Origin: Verrucomicrobiaceae bacterium
Lineage (GTDB): Bacteria; Verrucomicrobiota; Verrucomicrobiia; Verrucomicrobiales; Verrucomicrobiaceae
Direction: 5' to 3'
DNA length: 37,299 nucleotides
Assembly (NCBI GenBank): GCA_027489965.1
Contig: JAIXZA010000043.1
Coordinates: 1 to 37,299 of the forward strand
Shown here: in pieces, positions 25,282 to 34,162 of the stretch
Numbering within the stretch: position 1 is the stretch's first letter
How the letters are laid out: every line of letters starts with the position of its first letter
Made by a program: the position numbers and the translations under genes
The notes under the pieces: model-generated
What the model was told of the DNA's origin: nothing
The model's database searches: none
Seen by the model: the letters and a program-made list of their open reading frames with translations, nothing else

Positions 25282-28200
25282 TCAAGGCCGAGTGAACATG
25301 ATCTCGCCAGTGGTTCTTTCGGTGCCAGTGAGCGGGGGCAAAATGTAGTGGCCGTCACCGATCAAGACATCGCTGCTGAGCGCAGGCTGACGCAGCACAC
25401 CGCTGAAGGTCACCGTGCGCTTGATGGTCTTGTTCGCCACCACGTCGGATAAAACAAAGCTACCGGTGAAGGTGCCTGTGGTGGGACTGAATGAATGAGT
25501 TCTCCACTGGTTGTATAACTCACTCGTAAGGCTCCAGTGGTTGAAAGGGTTGAGAAAGAGGGTGTTGGGCAGGTTTGCATGCGCAGCACTGCCGCTAGGG
25601 CTGTGGTGGACATCGAATTTGAAGTCGGGGCCTATAAGACCAAGGCGATTCGCGAGCGTGATGGCGGATATGACATTTGCTGTCGCAGTTGCGTTTTTTG
25701 CCGCGACGGGCGGCAGCCAAGGGTCGAGCATGAGCACGGTATTCACAGGGCCAAACCCAGGGCGATACGAAGCATCGGTAGCGCGTCCGGTCTTTTTCCA
25801 AGTCAGTCCTGCTTGCTCCACGTAGCGGCGGTTAGTGAGACCTAGGTCGCTGGTTGGATTTGGATGTACCGAGAGTACAAAGGCTCCGGCAAGGTAGGAT
25901 TCGGTGCGAACAGTGAGAGCGGGCTGCACGATGGGGCGATTGCGGGGTTTTACTTGCTCAAAGGGACTCAGGGGAAAGGTGCGGGCGGGAGCCAAATCGG
26001 TGCGTGCGGTGACATAGGGCTGAACGAAGAGGCGATAGACTGGGGTTGCTTGGTCATCGGGACTCAGGGCAGAGGTGAAAGCGGTACCGTCGCCGAGCTT
26101 GCCAGTGAGAGTCATCACGCCGCTCTTGCTGATCGTGGCTGTTGCCCAGCCAGCGCCTCCGGGAACCGTTTGTCCCGCAGCTATGGCAGGCTCCAGCACA
26201 GCTGTATGCGCTCCGATGTAGTTGACGTTTTTTCCAGGGGGCAGGATCTGCAGCCTGCGGCCATCGCTGGCGCTACCGAGAGAGGCCGAGTCGCGAGTGG
26301 CACTGGCGATCACGTCACCTCCGAAAGGCAGTGTGAAGGTGATGACATAGGGGATCTTGACCTTGTTGACTAGAATGTTCGTGGTCGCACTGCCATTGGT
26401 TGATTCCACTCCAGGATTTGGGGTGAGGCTGCCCGTGAACGAGATGGCGGACGTATGACTGCCTGTGCTTAGCTTGGCTGTGAAGGTCTTGCTGTGGGTT
26501 GGAACAGTGATGCTGAGCTTGGCGACAGGTTGTCGCGCGGCATCCACAAGCAGAGCCTCGTAAGTACCCGCGAAGCTCTCGACGACCATGGAGCCCTGCT
26601 GGTAGTTGAAAGTGTAGTTCACTGCGGAAGCAGCGCTGGCAGTGATGGGATAAACACCGCCGACACTATTGGCAGTGGCGGCGGTGGCTAGCACCGGGGA
26701 CTTGATCATAACTGCGCTCGTTTCCGTGCCTTGGAATCCCCTGATGTCATATGTCAGCGCCGGTGTGGGCTGGCCGACGAACTTGCGTTGGTCATCGGGC
26801 GTAACGGTGAGTATGGCTTTTGCGATGACAAGGGTGCCACTCTTGGTCACAGCACCGTCAACAGCCTTGACCGGGTAACTACCCGCATTGGTTGGGGCGA
26901 CCGAGCCATCAACTCCGCCGATACTATAGGTGATGACTGGGTTACTGCCACCAATAGTGGAGATCGGTTTGGGAGTGCCATCGTAGGTCTGCGCGAGATT
27001 GATCAAAGTCAGCACGGTTGGAGCAGTAGTTACGACAATGGACTTCGTCACAGAGTTCACAGCGGCAAAGTTGTTGCCACCGGGCTGGCTGGCCATGACC
27101 TTGACCGTACCATCAAAAATGAGTTTTAAGCGATTGTTCTCCAATATGGCTGGGCCAGAGACCACAGTGAAGGTCACTGGTAGCCCTGAGCTGGCGGTGG
27201 CCGTGAGGGAGATCGGACTCTGGTTGATGTAAGCCGTGGTCGGTGGCGAGAAGGCGATCGTCTGGGGCTTGAGTATGGTAAGGGCTCCGTAGCCCGTGAT
27301 GGTGAAGCTGTAGGGACTGGTTTCGCGGCCATTGCTAGAGATCGTCACGGTAGCTTGGCGGTGGCCAGGGAAGCGAGGATCAAAAGTGATGGCAAAGAAG
27401 GTTTTCAATCCCGATGCTACTTGCGAGCCAGGCTGGGTAGAAACTTTGAATTCGGCTGCCGCTTCTCCTGAAATTCGGATGGAATCCTGACCCATGAGAT
27501 GGAGCGGTGCGCCGCCCAGATTAGAAATAGTAAAGCTGCGAGTCGTCTGGCCATTCACCAGGGCTGTACTGCCGAAGTCCGTGCCATCTTCAATGGCAGG
27601 CGTGCTATCGGCATTAGCAATGGGAAGAGCGTTGCCCGAGAGTTGCATCACAGCCCAGGGCGGCATCGCCACCAAGGCCAAAGTATAGGATGCCGATGGG
27701 CCACTGAAGGCTTTGGTGAAGCGTTCACCAAACAGCAGTGTGCTTGCGTTCGCTGCCACTGGTATGTTACTAGAGGTAGTGCTGTTGTTGCCCAGCTCAC
27801 CATTCCAGTTACGGCCCCAGGCCGCCACTGTGCCATCAGAGCAAACCGCCAAGCTGTGATTCAATCCCGCCGAGATGGCCATCACGGTCTTGCCAAAGAG
27901 CACGCCCGTTACCGTCACTGCTACAGGAACGCTACTTCGTATCGTGCTGTTGTTGCCCAGCTGGCCAGAGTTGTTGTCGCCCCAGGCTGCCAATGTGCCG
28001 TCCGAACACAGCGCCATACTGTGCCCCCCTCCCGCCGATATAGCCACCACGTTCTTGCCAGATAGCACACCGGTCGTTGCCACTGCCACCGACACGGTGC
28101 TGCTCGTCGTGCTATCGTTGCCCAGCTGGCCAGAGTTGTTGTCGCCCCATGCTGCCACCGTACCGTCTGAACAAAGCACCAGACTGTGAAACGATCCCGC

Positions 28201-30933
28201 CGATACGGCCACTACGGTCTTGCCAGAAAGTGCGCTATTCAAAGTCACCGCTACTGGCACTTTGCTGAGGTAGGTCGTGGTGTTGTTACCCATTTGGCCA
28301 GAGTCATTGCGACCCCAGGCCGCTACCGTGCCGTCTGAGCATAGTGCCATGCTGTGATAATAGCCCGCCGAGATGGCAACCACCCTCTTACCTGCTAGCA
28401 CACCAGTCGTCGTCACGGCTACAGGAACGCTGCTATATGCTTCTCTATCGTTTTGCCACAAGGCAGAGTAGTTATGACCGAGCTGGCCGTAGAAGTAGGA
28501 ACCCCAGCCCACCACCGTACCGTCTGAGCACAGCGCTAGACTGTGTTCATAGCCCGCCGAGACGGCCACCACGGTCTTGCCAGAGAGCACCCCCCTACGC
28601 GTCACTGCCACTGGCGCTTCGCTATTCGTCGTGCTGTTGTTGCCTAGCTGGCCATAGTCATTGCGGCCCCAGGCCGCCACCGTGCCGTCTGAGCATAGCG
28701 CCACGCTGTGCGCACCTCCCGCCGAGATGGCCACCACGGTCTTGCCTGCAAGCAATCCTGACGGCCTAACCGCTTCTGGCACGTTACTATTACCCCAGGC
28801 CAACATGCGGTTGTTCTTCCACACAAGCACCAGGTCATTGCCTGTGCCTCCGTAATAGTTCGCGACGTAGTAGTACTCTACGCCGCCGTAGCTCAATGTC
28901 ACAGGCTGACCATGAGTGAGATTACTGAAGACGCCACTGATGAAGTCGGAACCTGTGTTCTTGACAACCGTCAATTCCGTTCCTGTCTCTGGCGTATAAC
29001 CAAGGGTTAGGGTGGCCGTGCTGCCACTGACAATGGTCACCGAAGGCAGTGACAGTGGCACATCTGACGCTGACGTGTAATTTGCGGCGAGATTTCCCAA
29101 CGCTGTGCCAAACGCCCACACATTCGTATAGCTTGTGCCTAGGGCACTGGTCGCATAGGCCTTGAAGCTGTAGGCTGTCCTTGAACTGAGACCGGTCACG
29201 GAGACCGTGAAAACGCCAGTGGTACCGGTAGCTGTCACCTTTGTCACGCCGATGCCGCCGATACTCGGATTGCTGTTCGTCGCCATTAAAGCATAGACGA
29301 TGCCGCGCTCGGTGATCGTTGCATCCCCCTCGCTCGTGACGTTTCCGCCGAGAATAGCGGTGGAAGCGGTTACACTCGCAGTAGTGGGCGTGCTAACCGT
29401 TTGGGCTGTGGGTGGTACCGCCACCAAGGCCAGAGTATGGTTTGCAGTTGAGCCGGTGAAAGTGTTCGTAAAACGTTCGCCAGAGATTAGCCCACTGGTG
29501 CTCACTGACGCAGGCACGATACTTTGTGTTGTGCTGTCGTTGCCCAGCTGGCCATCATCGTTGCCTCCCCAGGCCGCCATAGTGCCGTCCGAACAAAACC
29601 CTAAACTGTGTCGATAGCCTGCCGAAACGGCCACTACGGCCTTGCCTGAGAGGACGCCAGTGGTCGCCACTGCCACAGGTATACTGCCGCTATACGTTGT
29701 GCTGTTGTTACCCAGCTGCCCACGGTCATTTTCGCCCCAGGCCGCCACCGTACCATCCGAGCACAACGCTACGCTGTGTTGAAAGCCCCGCGAGATAGCC
29801 ACTACGGTTTTGCCAGAGAGCACGCCTATCGAAGTCACGGCTACCGGCACTCCGCTGTTTGTGTAATTATTGCTGCCCCAGGCCACTACCGTGCCGTCCG
29901 AGCACAGAGCCACGCTGTGATTGTACCCAGCGGAGACGGACACCACCGTCTTGCCAGAGAGTACGCCGGTCGTTGTCACTGCTACAGGCACCCAGCTATC
30001 CGTCGTGCTGTCGTTGCCCAACTGGCCAATGCTGTTGGAGCCCCAGGCTGCCATTGTGCCGTCTGAACACAGTGCCACAGTATGATACCAACCCGCCGAA
30101 ACGGCCACCACGGATTTGCCAGAGAGTGCGCCGGTCGCGGCCACTGTCACCGGCACATCGATATAACTTATGCCATTGTGGCCCAGCTGGCCATAGTCGT
30201 TTGAGCCCCATGAAGCGATTGTTCCGTCCGAGCACAGCGCCACAGTGTGATCCCCACCCGCTGAGATTGCCACTACGGTCTTGCCTGAGAGTGCGCCGGT
30301 CGCCGTCACTGCTACAGGCACCCACCTATTAGTTGAACCATTGCTGGTATCCCAAGTTCTGTTGTTTCCTAGCTGGCCATAAAAGTTCCAGCCCCAGGCC
30401 GCCAGCGTGCCGTCCGAGCACAGCGCCACGCTATGTCTATCGCCCACTGAAACGGCCACCACAGTCTTACCAGAAAGTACGCCAGTCGTCGGCACTGACA
30501 CAGGCACAGGCACGCTGCTGTTCGTCGTACTATTGTTGCCCAGTTGGCCAATGCTGTTGGAGCCCCAAGCCAGCAGACGGTTGTTCTTCCACACCAGCAC
30601 CAGATCATTGCCGCTGCCTCCATAGTAGTTCGCGACGAAGTTGTAGTTCACACCACTGTAGTTCAATGTCACGGCCTGCCCCTGCGTGAGATTGCTGAAC
30701 TGGCCGTTGATGAAAGGCAGGCCGGTGCTTTTGATGACCGTCAGTTCTGTCCCAACGACAGGCGCGTAATTGAGGGTGAAGTTTACGCTGTTTCCTGTCG
30801 CGGTGTAGGTGGCAGCGGTGACGGGCACATCAGTGGCGCTATTGTATGTGGCCGTGACGACTTCTGCGCTGGATGAGAGCGCAGAGGCGAAAAAGGCGAG
30901 GATCAGGAGAATGACTGCACGTAGTCTTTTCAT
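25282..30933 (-). CDS. Giant secreted RCC1-repeat protein with FN3, anchor-D-like and MBG domains
   Basis: The ATG at 30933 gives about 1,883 residues and a signal peptide (MKRLRAVILLILAFFASALSSSA); an alternative start at 31014 adds 27 poor residues. Domain order: a 100-residue cap; seven RCC1 units (each AWGxNxxGQLG plus GKTVVAVSAGxxHSVALCSDGT); a fibronectin III-like segment with TERGIVYALMATNSNPSIGG; a second copy of the cap; seven more RCC1 units; a choice-of-anchor-D-like domain (TRSFTISNLGGAPLHL); an Ig-like segment (TIAFSPPTTAYINQSPISLTA); an MBG-like domain (LTVTPDDQRKFVGQPTPALTY); and a C-terminal beta-rich domain of about 450 residues that starts FAGTYEALLVDA. The last pattern occurs at the C-termini of other verrucomicrobial surface proteins. 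I see no autotransporter barrel or PEP-CTERM. An extracellular or surface role, perhaps adhesion or matrix, is inferred. Confidence 0.85.
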   Translation of the reverse strand: MKRLRAVILLILAFFASALSSSAEVVTATYNSATDVPVTAATYTATGNSVNFTLNYAPVVGTELTVIKSTGLPFINGQFSNLTQGQAVTLNYSGVNYNFVANYYGGSGNDLVLVWKNNRLLAWGSNSIGQLGNNSTTNSSVPVPVSVPTTGVLSGKTVVAVSVGDRHSVALCSDGTLAAWGWNFYGQLGNNRTWDTSNGSTNRWVPVAVTATGALSGKTVVAISAGGDHTVALCSDGTIASWGSNDYGQLGHNGISYIDVPVTVAATGALSGKSVVAVSAGWYHTVALCSDGTMAAWGSNSIGQLGNDSTTDSWVPVAVTTTGVLSGKTVVSVSAGYNHSVALCSDGTVVAWGSNNYTNSGVPVAVTSIGVLSGKTVVAISRGFQHSVALCSDGTVAAWGENDRGQLGNNSTTYSGSIPVAVATTGVLSGKAVVAVSAGYRHSLGFCSDGTMAAWGGNDDGQLGNDSTTQSIVPASVSTSGLISGERFTNTFTGSTANHTLALVAVPPTAQTVSTPTTASVTASTAILGGNVTSEGDATITERGIVYALMATNSNPSIGGIGVTKVTATGTTGVFTVSVTGLSSRTAYSFKAYATSALGTSYTNVWAFGTALGNLAANYTSASDVPLSLPSVTIVSGSTATLTLGYTPETGTELTVVKNTGSDFISGVFSNLTHGQPVTLSYGGVEYYYVANYYGGTGNDLVLVWKNNRMLAWGNSNVPEAVRPSGLLAGKTVVAISAGGAHSVALCSDGTVAAWGRNDYGQLGNNSTTNSEAPVAVTRRGVLSGKTVVAVSAGYEHSLALCSDGTVVGWGSYFYGQLGHNYSALWQNDREAYSSVPVAVTTTGVLAGKRVVAISAGYYHSMALCSDGTVAAWGRNDSGQMGNNTTTYLSKVPVAVTLNSALSGKTVVAVSAGSFHSLVLCSDGTVAAWGDNNSGQLGNDSTTSSTVSVAVATTGVLSGKNVVAISAGGGHSMALCSDGTLAAWGDNNSGQLGNNSTIRSSVPVAVTVTGVLFGKTVMAISAGLNHSLAVCSDGTVAAWGRNWNGELGNNSTTSSNIPVAANASTLLFGERFTKAFSGPSASYTLALVAMPPWAVMQLSGNALPIANADSTPAIEDGTDFGSTALVNGQTTRSFTISNLGGAPLHLMGQDSIRISGEAAAEFKVSTQPGSQVASGLKTFFAITFDPRFPGHRQATVTISSNGRETSPYSFTITGYGALTILKPQTIAFSPPTTAYINQSPISLTATASSGLPVTFTVVSGPAILENNRLKLIFDGTVKVMASQPGGNNFAAVNSVTKSIVVTTAPTVLTLINLAQTYDGTPKPISTIGGSNPVITYSIGGVDGSVAPTNAGSYPVKAVDGAVTKSGTLVIAKAILTVTPDDQRKFVGQPTPALTYDIRGFQGTETSAVMIKSPVLATAATANSVGGVYPITASAASAVNYTFNYQQGSMVVESFAGTYEALLVDAARQPVAKLSITVPTHSKTFTAKLSTGSHTSAISFTGSLTPNPGVESTNGSATTNILVNKVKIPYVITFTLPFGGDVIASATRDSASLGSASDGRRLQILPPGKNVNYIGAHTAVLEPAIAAGQTVPGGAGWATATISKSGVMTLTGKLGDGTAFTSALSPDDQATPVYRLFVQPYVTARTDLAPARTFPLSPFEQVKPRNRPIVQPALTVRTESYLAGAFVLSVHPNPTSDLGLTNRRYVEQAGLTWKKTGRATDASYRPGFGPVNTVLMLDPWLPPVAAKNATATANVISAITLANRLGLIGPDFKFDVHHSPSGSAAHANLPNTLFLNPFNHWSLTSELYNQWRTHSFSPTTGTFTGSFVLSDVVANKTIKRTVTFSGVLRQPALSSDVLIGDGHYILPPLTGTERTTGEIMFTRP
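27658..28800 (-). repeat. RCC1 block 2: seven tandem units encoded in the giant protein
   Basis: Seven AWG/GWG units spaced by 42-63 codons end in a half unit (FGERFTKAFSGPSASYTLALVA). The first AWG unit is short (it lacks GQLGNNSTT). The DNA repeats include the alternating GCCAGCTGGCC-type and CCGTCYGAGCACAG-type stretches visible on the plus strand. A propeller with one closing half-blade is the natural fold. Confidence 0.8.
29410..30570 (-). repeat. RCC1 block 1: seven tandem units encoded in the giant protein
   Basis: Seven AWG/SWG units (about residues 122, 179, 241, 296, 351, 398 and 454 from the ATG) end in a half unit (SGERFTNTFTGSTANHTLALVA) that matches the end of block 2. The fifth unit is short (GSNNYTNSG, without GQLGNNSTT). 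Each block follows its own copy of the cap ending VWKNNRLLAWG or VWKNNRMLAWG. Confidence 0.8.
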
Positions 30934-31109
30934 GCGGGGCAGGTTGCGTGGAGAAATCAACGCGTGGAGAAGCGATGGGAATACGCGCAGGTGATTTGCG
31001 CAAATGAATACCACATTTTCTCCACCAGATTACAAGCAGAAACAAAGAAGGAGAAAACGTTTCCCAACTGACCTATATAAGAAAACCTAATACGAATTTT
31101 ATGAATAGC

Positions 31110-32018
31110 TCAGGCTTGATTCGGGAGTGATTGAAAGGTCCAGGCAAGCAGGCGGCTTTTCTTTTGGCCCTGTGCCATCTCGATGACCTTCACCTCCACA
31201 GCTTTCTGATTCCTTAAGGCGTGCTCCAAGTGGGGAAGATGCGCGCTTTTGGATACCAGAGTTGTGAACCAATTCACCTGATGTTGATAAGCGCTACTCT
31301 GGATAATCATACGGCGGATAAACGCCAGCTCGCCGCCATCGCACCAGAGTTCACCGGCGCGACCACCGAAATTTAAGGCTGCCTTTGGCCGCCCGATGGA
31401 CTGCCCAAGATTCCGCAACTTCCGCTGAGTCCCCTCAGCCGCGTCCGCAGCGGAGGCATGAAAGGGCGGATTGCACATCGTTAGCTCAAAGCACTCATCG
31501 TCCCTGATAACTCCGTCAAAGCACTTCAGCGCTGAGCTTTGCTGCCGATACTCGATCAAACCTGCGACACTCGGGTGATTCGCAATCATCTTCCGACCCC
31601 ACTCAAAAGCCAAAGAGTCAACTTCGGCACCCACAAAGGACCAACCATACTCAGAGGCTCCGATCAGTGGATAAATAGCGTTTGCACCCGCACCGACATC
31701 CAGCACACGCACAGTCGGCCCGCGCTTCATGGAAATGAGATCTGCCAAATAATGAATGTAATCACTACGCCCCGGGGTAGGCGGACACAAAAACCCAGTT
31801 GGGATGTCCCAGTGGTGGAGTCCGTAGGCGTGGCTAAGTAGGGCTTGGTTCAGCGCCTTGACGGCCTGAGGATCAGCAAAATCAAGGCTGTCATCTCCAT
31901 AGGCATTCGGCTTCACATGAACCGCCAGAGATGGACATACTCGCACGAGTTCAGGAAAATGGTAACGCTGGGAAAAACGATTCCTTGGATGTAAGCCCGG
32001 CTTGATCACGTCTGTCAT
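31110..32018 (-). CDS. rlmF: 23S rRNA (adenine(1618)-N(6))-methyltransferase
   Basis: RlmF methylates A1618 of 23S rRNA using SAM. The ATG at 32018 gives 302 residues; an upstream frame to 32120 overlaps the preceding gene. The N-terminal signature LHPRNRFSQRYHFPEL (9-24) is typical of RlmF. The SAM-binding region is LDVGAGANAIYPLIG (106-120). The amino-methylase catalytic motif is NPPF (183-186), followed by HASAADA. The gene begins one base after the stop of the small basic protein gene upstream (TGA-G-ATG at 32016-32022), so translation is probably coupled. Confidence 0.93.
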   Translation of the reverse strand: MTDVIKPGLHPRNRFSQRYHFPELVRVCPSLAVHVKPNAYGDDSLDFADPQAVKALNQALLSHAYGLHHWDIPTGFLCPPTPGRSDYIHYLADLISMKRGPTVRVLDVGAGANAIYPLIGASEYGWSFVGAEVDSLAFEWGRKMIANHPSVAGLIEYRQQSSALKCFDGVIRDDECFELTMCNPPFHASAADAAEGTQRKLRNLGQSIGRPKAALNFGGRAGELWCDGGELAFIRRMIIQSSAYQHQVNWFTTLVSKSAHLPHLEHALRNQKAVEVKVIEMAQGQKKSRLLAWTFQSLPNQA

Positions 32019-32019
32019 C

Positions 32020-32289
32020 TCAGTGCAGCCCTCCTGGCTGGGTGCGATCAGCCCCAAAGTACTTTTCACTTCGGTAGCGTAGCCAGACGCGCAGTTCCTG
32101 CGGTACCTTTTCCCGCTCAACTTCCGTTAGCGACTCATAGAGCGCCAGCGCTTTTGTGCGCTCACCACGGCAGGGACCATTCCGATGCGCATCCCAGAAG
32201 CTCCGCGCCAGACGAATACGCCGCACGGTCTCTTTAATCAGGGCAGCGCCATTCAATGGCTTAGCGTTGGCTTTCTTCTTGGCAGGCAT
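32020..32289 (-). CDS. Small basic hypothetical protein coupled to rlmF
   Basis: This 89-residue protein starts at the ATG at 32289 (MPAKKKANAKPLNG). A Lys/Ala/Asn-rich N-terminus precedes a predicted helical body rich in Arg and Glu (LIKETVRRIRLARSFWDAH and LTEVEREKVPQELRVWLRY). I do not recognise a family. It is strongly basic overall, so nucleic-acid or ribosome binding is plausible but unproven. The one-base spacing before rlmF suggests functional association with rRNA modification. The region upstream, before the divergent AraC gene, is about 115 bases long and must contain both promoters. Confidence 0.65.
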   Translation of the reverse strand: MPAKKKANAKPLNGAALIKETVRRIRLARSFWDAHRNGPCRGERTKALALYESLTEVEREKVPQELRVWLRYRSEKYFGADRTQPGGLH

Positions 32290-32405
32290 GGGGATAACTC
32301 TTTCATAACTCAAGAACCCCACATTACCAGATAGAACTCGTTTAGCCGGATCAACCAAATCAACAGGATTGCCACTATCTGCCCCAGGCGTATATCTTTG
32401 ATTCC

Positions 32406-33251
32406 ATGGCCAAGCAGCACAAATACCTCAATTACACCACGCCTTGGGGCGTCAGTCTTTCAGGGATAGCGCGCGCGGGACTTTCGTCCTTTTTGATTCA
32501 TGAAAGTGGCTATCAATCAGCGCTCGAGAATTGGAACCATGAAGATGTCGATAGTCCTTTCTGGCGTCTTTACCACAACCCAAAACCTGGCTGCTATTTA
32601 CGCTTCCAAGGCCAAAAGATACCGCTGCGACCAGACTCTCTTGTGCTGATTCCAGCCAACACGATCTTTGATTGCTGCGGCCCCACGGAGGCTTGTCACT
32701 TCTGGCTGCACTTCACGGTGAATCGGCTGACCGGCTCTGTTGCTGAGCAACCGATCATCTTGGAAATGCAGCCCTTGTTAAAAAGCCTGATTGATGCCGT
32801 GATCGAAACACATCAAAAGCCCGCAAGTGCAGCCAGAGATCAGCGAGTGCATCACCAGAGCGCAGCCCTGCTCCATGCTGTCTTTGCCGAGTGGAATGCG
32901 CCCGTTCCAGAAACCATACCAGAACAGTTGTTGGAGATTTTAGCCCTGATTCAAAAAGCCCCGCACACCGATCTCTCCAACCCGTTTCTAGCCGAGCGTT
33001 CCGGCATGGGGGTAGAGCGGTTTATCCGAGCTTTCCGTCAACATATCGGGCAAACGCCTGCCGCGTATGTCCTGAGCACACGCCTTCGTCTGGCTGGCGA
33101 AGCCTTGGCACTCACGGATCACACCATTGACCACATCGCCGCGCAAAACGGATTTCCCAATCGGCATTACCTGTCACGCATGTTCACCCGTCAATTTGGC
33201 TGCGGCCCTGCCGAATTCCGAGAGCGTCAGCACCGCAAACGTGGACGCTGA
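32406..33251 (+). CDS. AraC-family transcriptional regulator
   Basis: The 281-residue protein has a cupin-like sensor half (about 15-110) with YLRFQGQKIPLRPDSLVLIPANTIF, the pattern of ligand-binding AraC N-termini. The C-terminal half (about 180-275) has two helix-turn-helix units: LSNPFLAERSGMGVERFIRAFRQHIGQTPAAYV, then TIDHIAAQNGFPNRHYLSRMFTRQFGCGPAEFRER, matching the AraC signature. The ATG follows an AT-poor gap and no ribosome site is clear. It is divergent from the small basic protein and rlmF and convergent with the kinase-like gene. AraC regulators with this sensor often respond to sugars. The catabolic genes 2 kb to the right are possible targets, by inference only. Confidence 0.9.
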   Translation: MAKQHKYLNYTTPWGVSLSGIARAGLSSFLIHESGYQSALENWNHEDVDSPFWRLYHNPKPGCYLRFQGQKIPLRPDSLVLIPANTIFDCCGPTEACHFWLHFTVNRLTGSVAEQPIILEMQPLLKSLIDAVIETHQKPASAARDQRVHHQSAALLHAVFAEWNAPVPETIPEQLLEILALIQKAPHTDLSNPFLAERSGMGVERFIRAFRQHIGQTPAAYVLSTRLRLAGEALALTDHTIDHIAAQNGFPNRHYLSRMFTRQFGCGPAEFRERQHRKRGR

Positions 33252-33277
33252 GTTGCTCTTATCTTACATCGACGGAC

Positions 33278-34000
33278 TCAGTTCGCTGAATCAAACCGCC
33301 ACACATCTGTGGGATCTGGTAACACCTGCGATCCACCTTTTGGAATCAGAGTCACGACGAGATCAATCGGAATGATCACACCATCCAGGTCTTTGCGGAA
33401 ATTGCGGGCATGAGCATCGGTCACGAGAATGCCATCACTTTGACGATACCAAGTCACATCAGCCACCTCAGGAACCGCTAGGACATGAGGCGGAATCTTG
33501 GTAAAGCCATGGGCCTGCATGAAAGCGGCGACGTCAGCGAGTGTAGGTGGATCGCTGTCATCCTGTTCAATGTAGGGCTGAGCCACGGCCATCTGCGGTT
33601 CAGGGCCATCGCCGACCTTTCCCTGATAAACCGTTGGTAAGCCGAAAATATCCTGCAGCACAGCCCAACGCCGTAAATACTCCGAAGGCAAAGCACCGCG
33701 AAAGGTCAGCACACGACGGTTTTGAAAAGTTCGTGCATCCAAAAGTACCGACTCATCCACCGTGCGACCGTAAAAGCCAGGCAGGGTATGTTTTAGAACG
33801 GTGGTCGGAGGATCATCAATCCATACCTCATGTTCGCCTCCAGTAAAGTTTGGCGAAATTTCCGGAGGAAGCTCAGCCAGGGAATCCTGACTGACTAACT
33901 TTAACTCACTTTCACGGGCGCGGGAGAACTGCTTCTGCCGTTCTGGGCCAAAATGGATTGAATCGCCCTTCCCCGAGATACGGGCGGCTGCTGCGAGCAA
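33278..34000 (-). CDS. Polyvalent-protein-kinase-like protein with probable frameshift at its 5' end
   Basis: The 240-residue frame has no ATG start; the only near-start in frame is TTG at 34000. GGEHEVWID (54-62) with Lys70 in VLKHTLPGFYG recalls the glycine-rich loop and beta3 lysine of a kinase fold. QPYIEQDD resembles a hinge, and DAHARNF (195-201) with PIDLV (211-215) resembles the HxDxxxxN and metal-binding DFG positions. This fits the kinase domain of phage/mobile polyvalent proteins (Kinase-PolyVal), by family resemblance only. Upstream, an ATG at 34047 opens a frame (MKPSVIITDPKK) that reaches a run of eight A (34011-34018); one additional A would join it to the kinase frame. It is convergent with the AraC gene. 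Confidence 0.65.
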   Translation of the reverse strand: MLAAAARISGKGDSIHFGPERQKQFSRARESELKLVSQDSLAELPPEISPNFTGGEHEVWIDDPPTTVLKHTLPGFYGRTVDESVLLDARTFQNRRVLTFRGALPSEYLRRWAVLQDIFGLPTVYQGKVGDGPEPQMAVAQPYIEQDDSDPPTLADVAAFMQAHGFTKIPPHVLAVPEVADVTWYRQSDGILVTDAHARNFRKDLDGVIIPIDLVVTLIPKGGSQVLPDPTDVWRFDSAN

Positions 34001-34162
34001 ATCTGCGATATTTTTTTTGGATCAGTGATGATAACCGAAGGCTTCATGGTGACAGTTCGAATCAATGCAGGCGATTGTCAACGCCTTCAGGGCAAAGATT
34101 TTCCAAGGCTGATTGTCTGCGAAATTCTTCAGTTCGATTTAGCAACAAGAGCTTTTTTAGAC

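Noticed and set aside
27700..30560. Regularly spaced repeats that could suggest a CRISPR array
   Set aside because: The period is about 130-190 bases, the repeats diverge, and they are in frame as RCC1 coding units.
28344..30689. Several plus-strand Cys/Ser/Pro-rich frames opposite the RCC1 blocks
   Set aside because: Their apparent repeats are the mirror of the RCC1 units on the minus strand; no independent start or ribosome site stands out.
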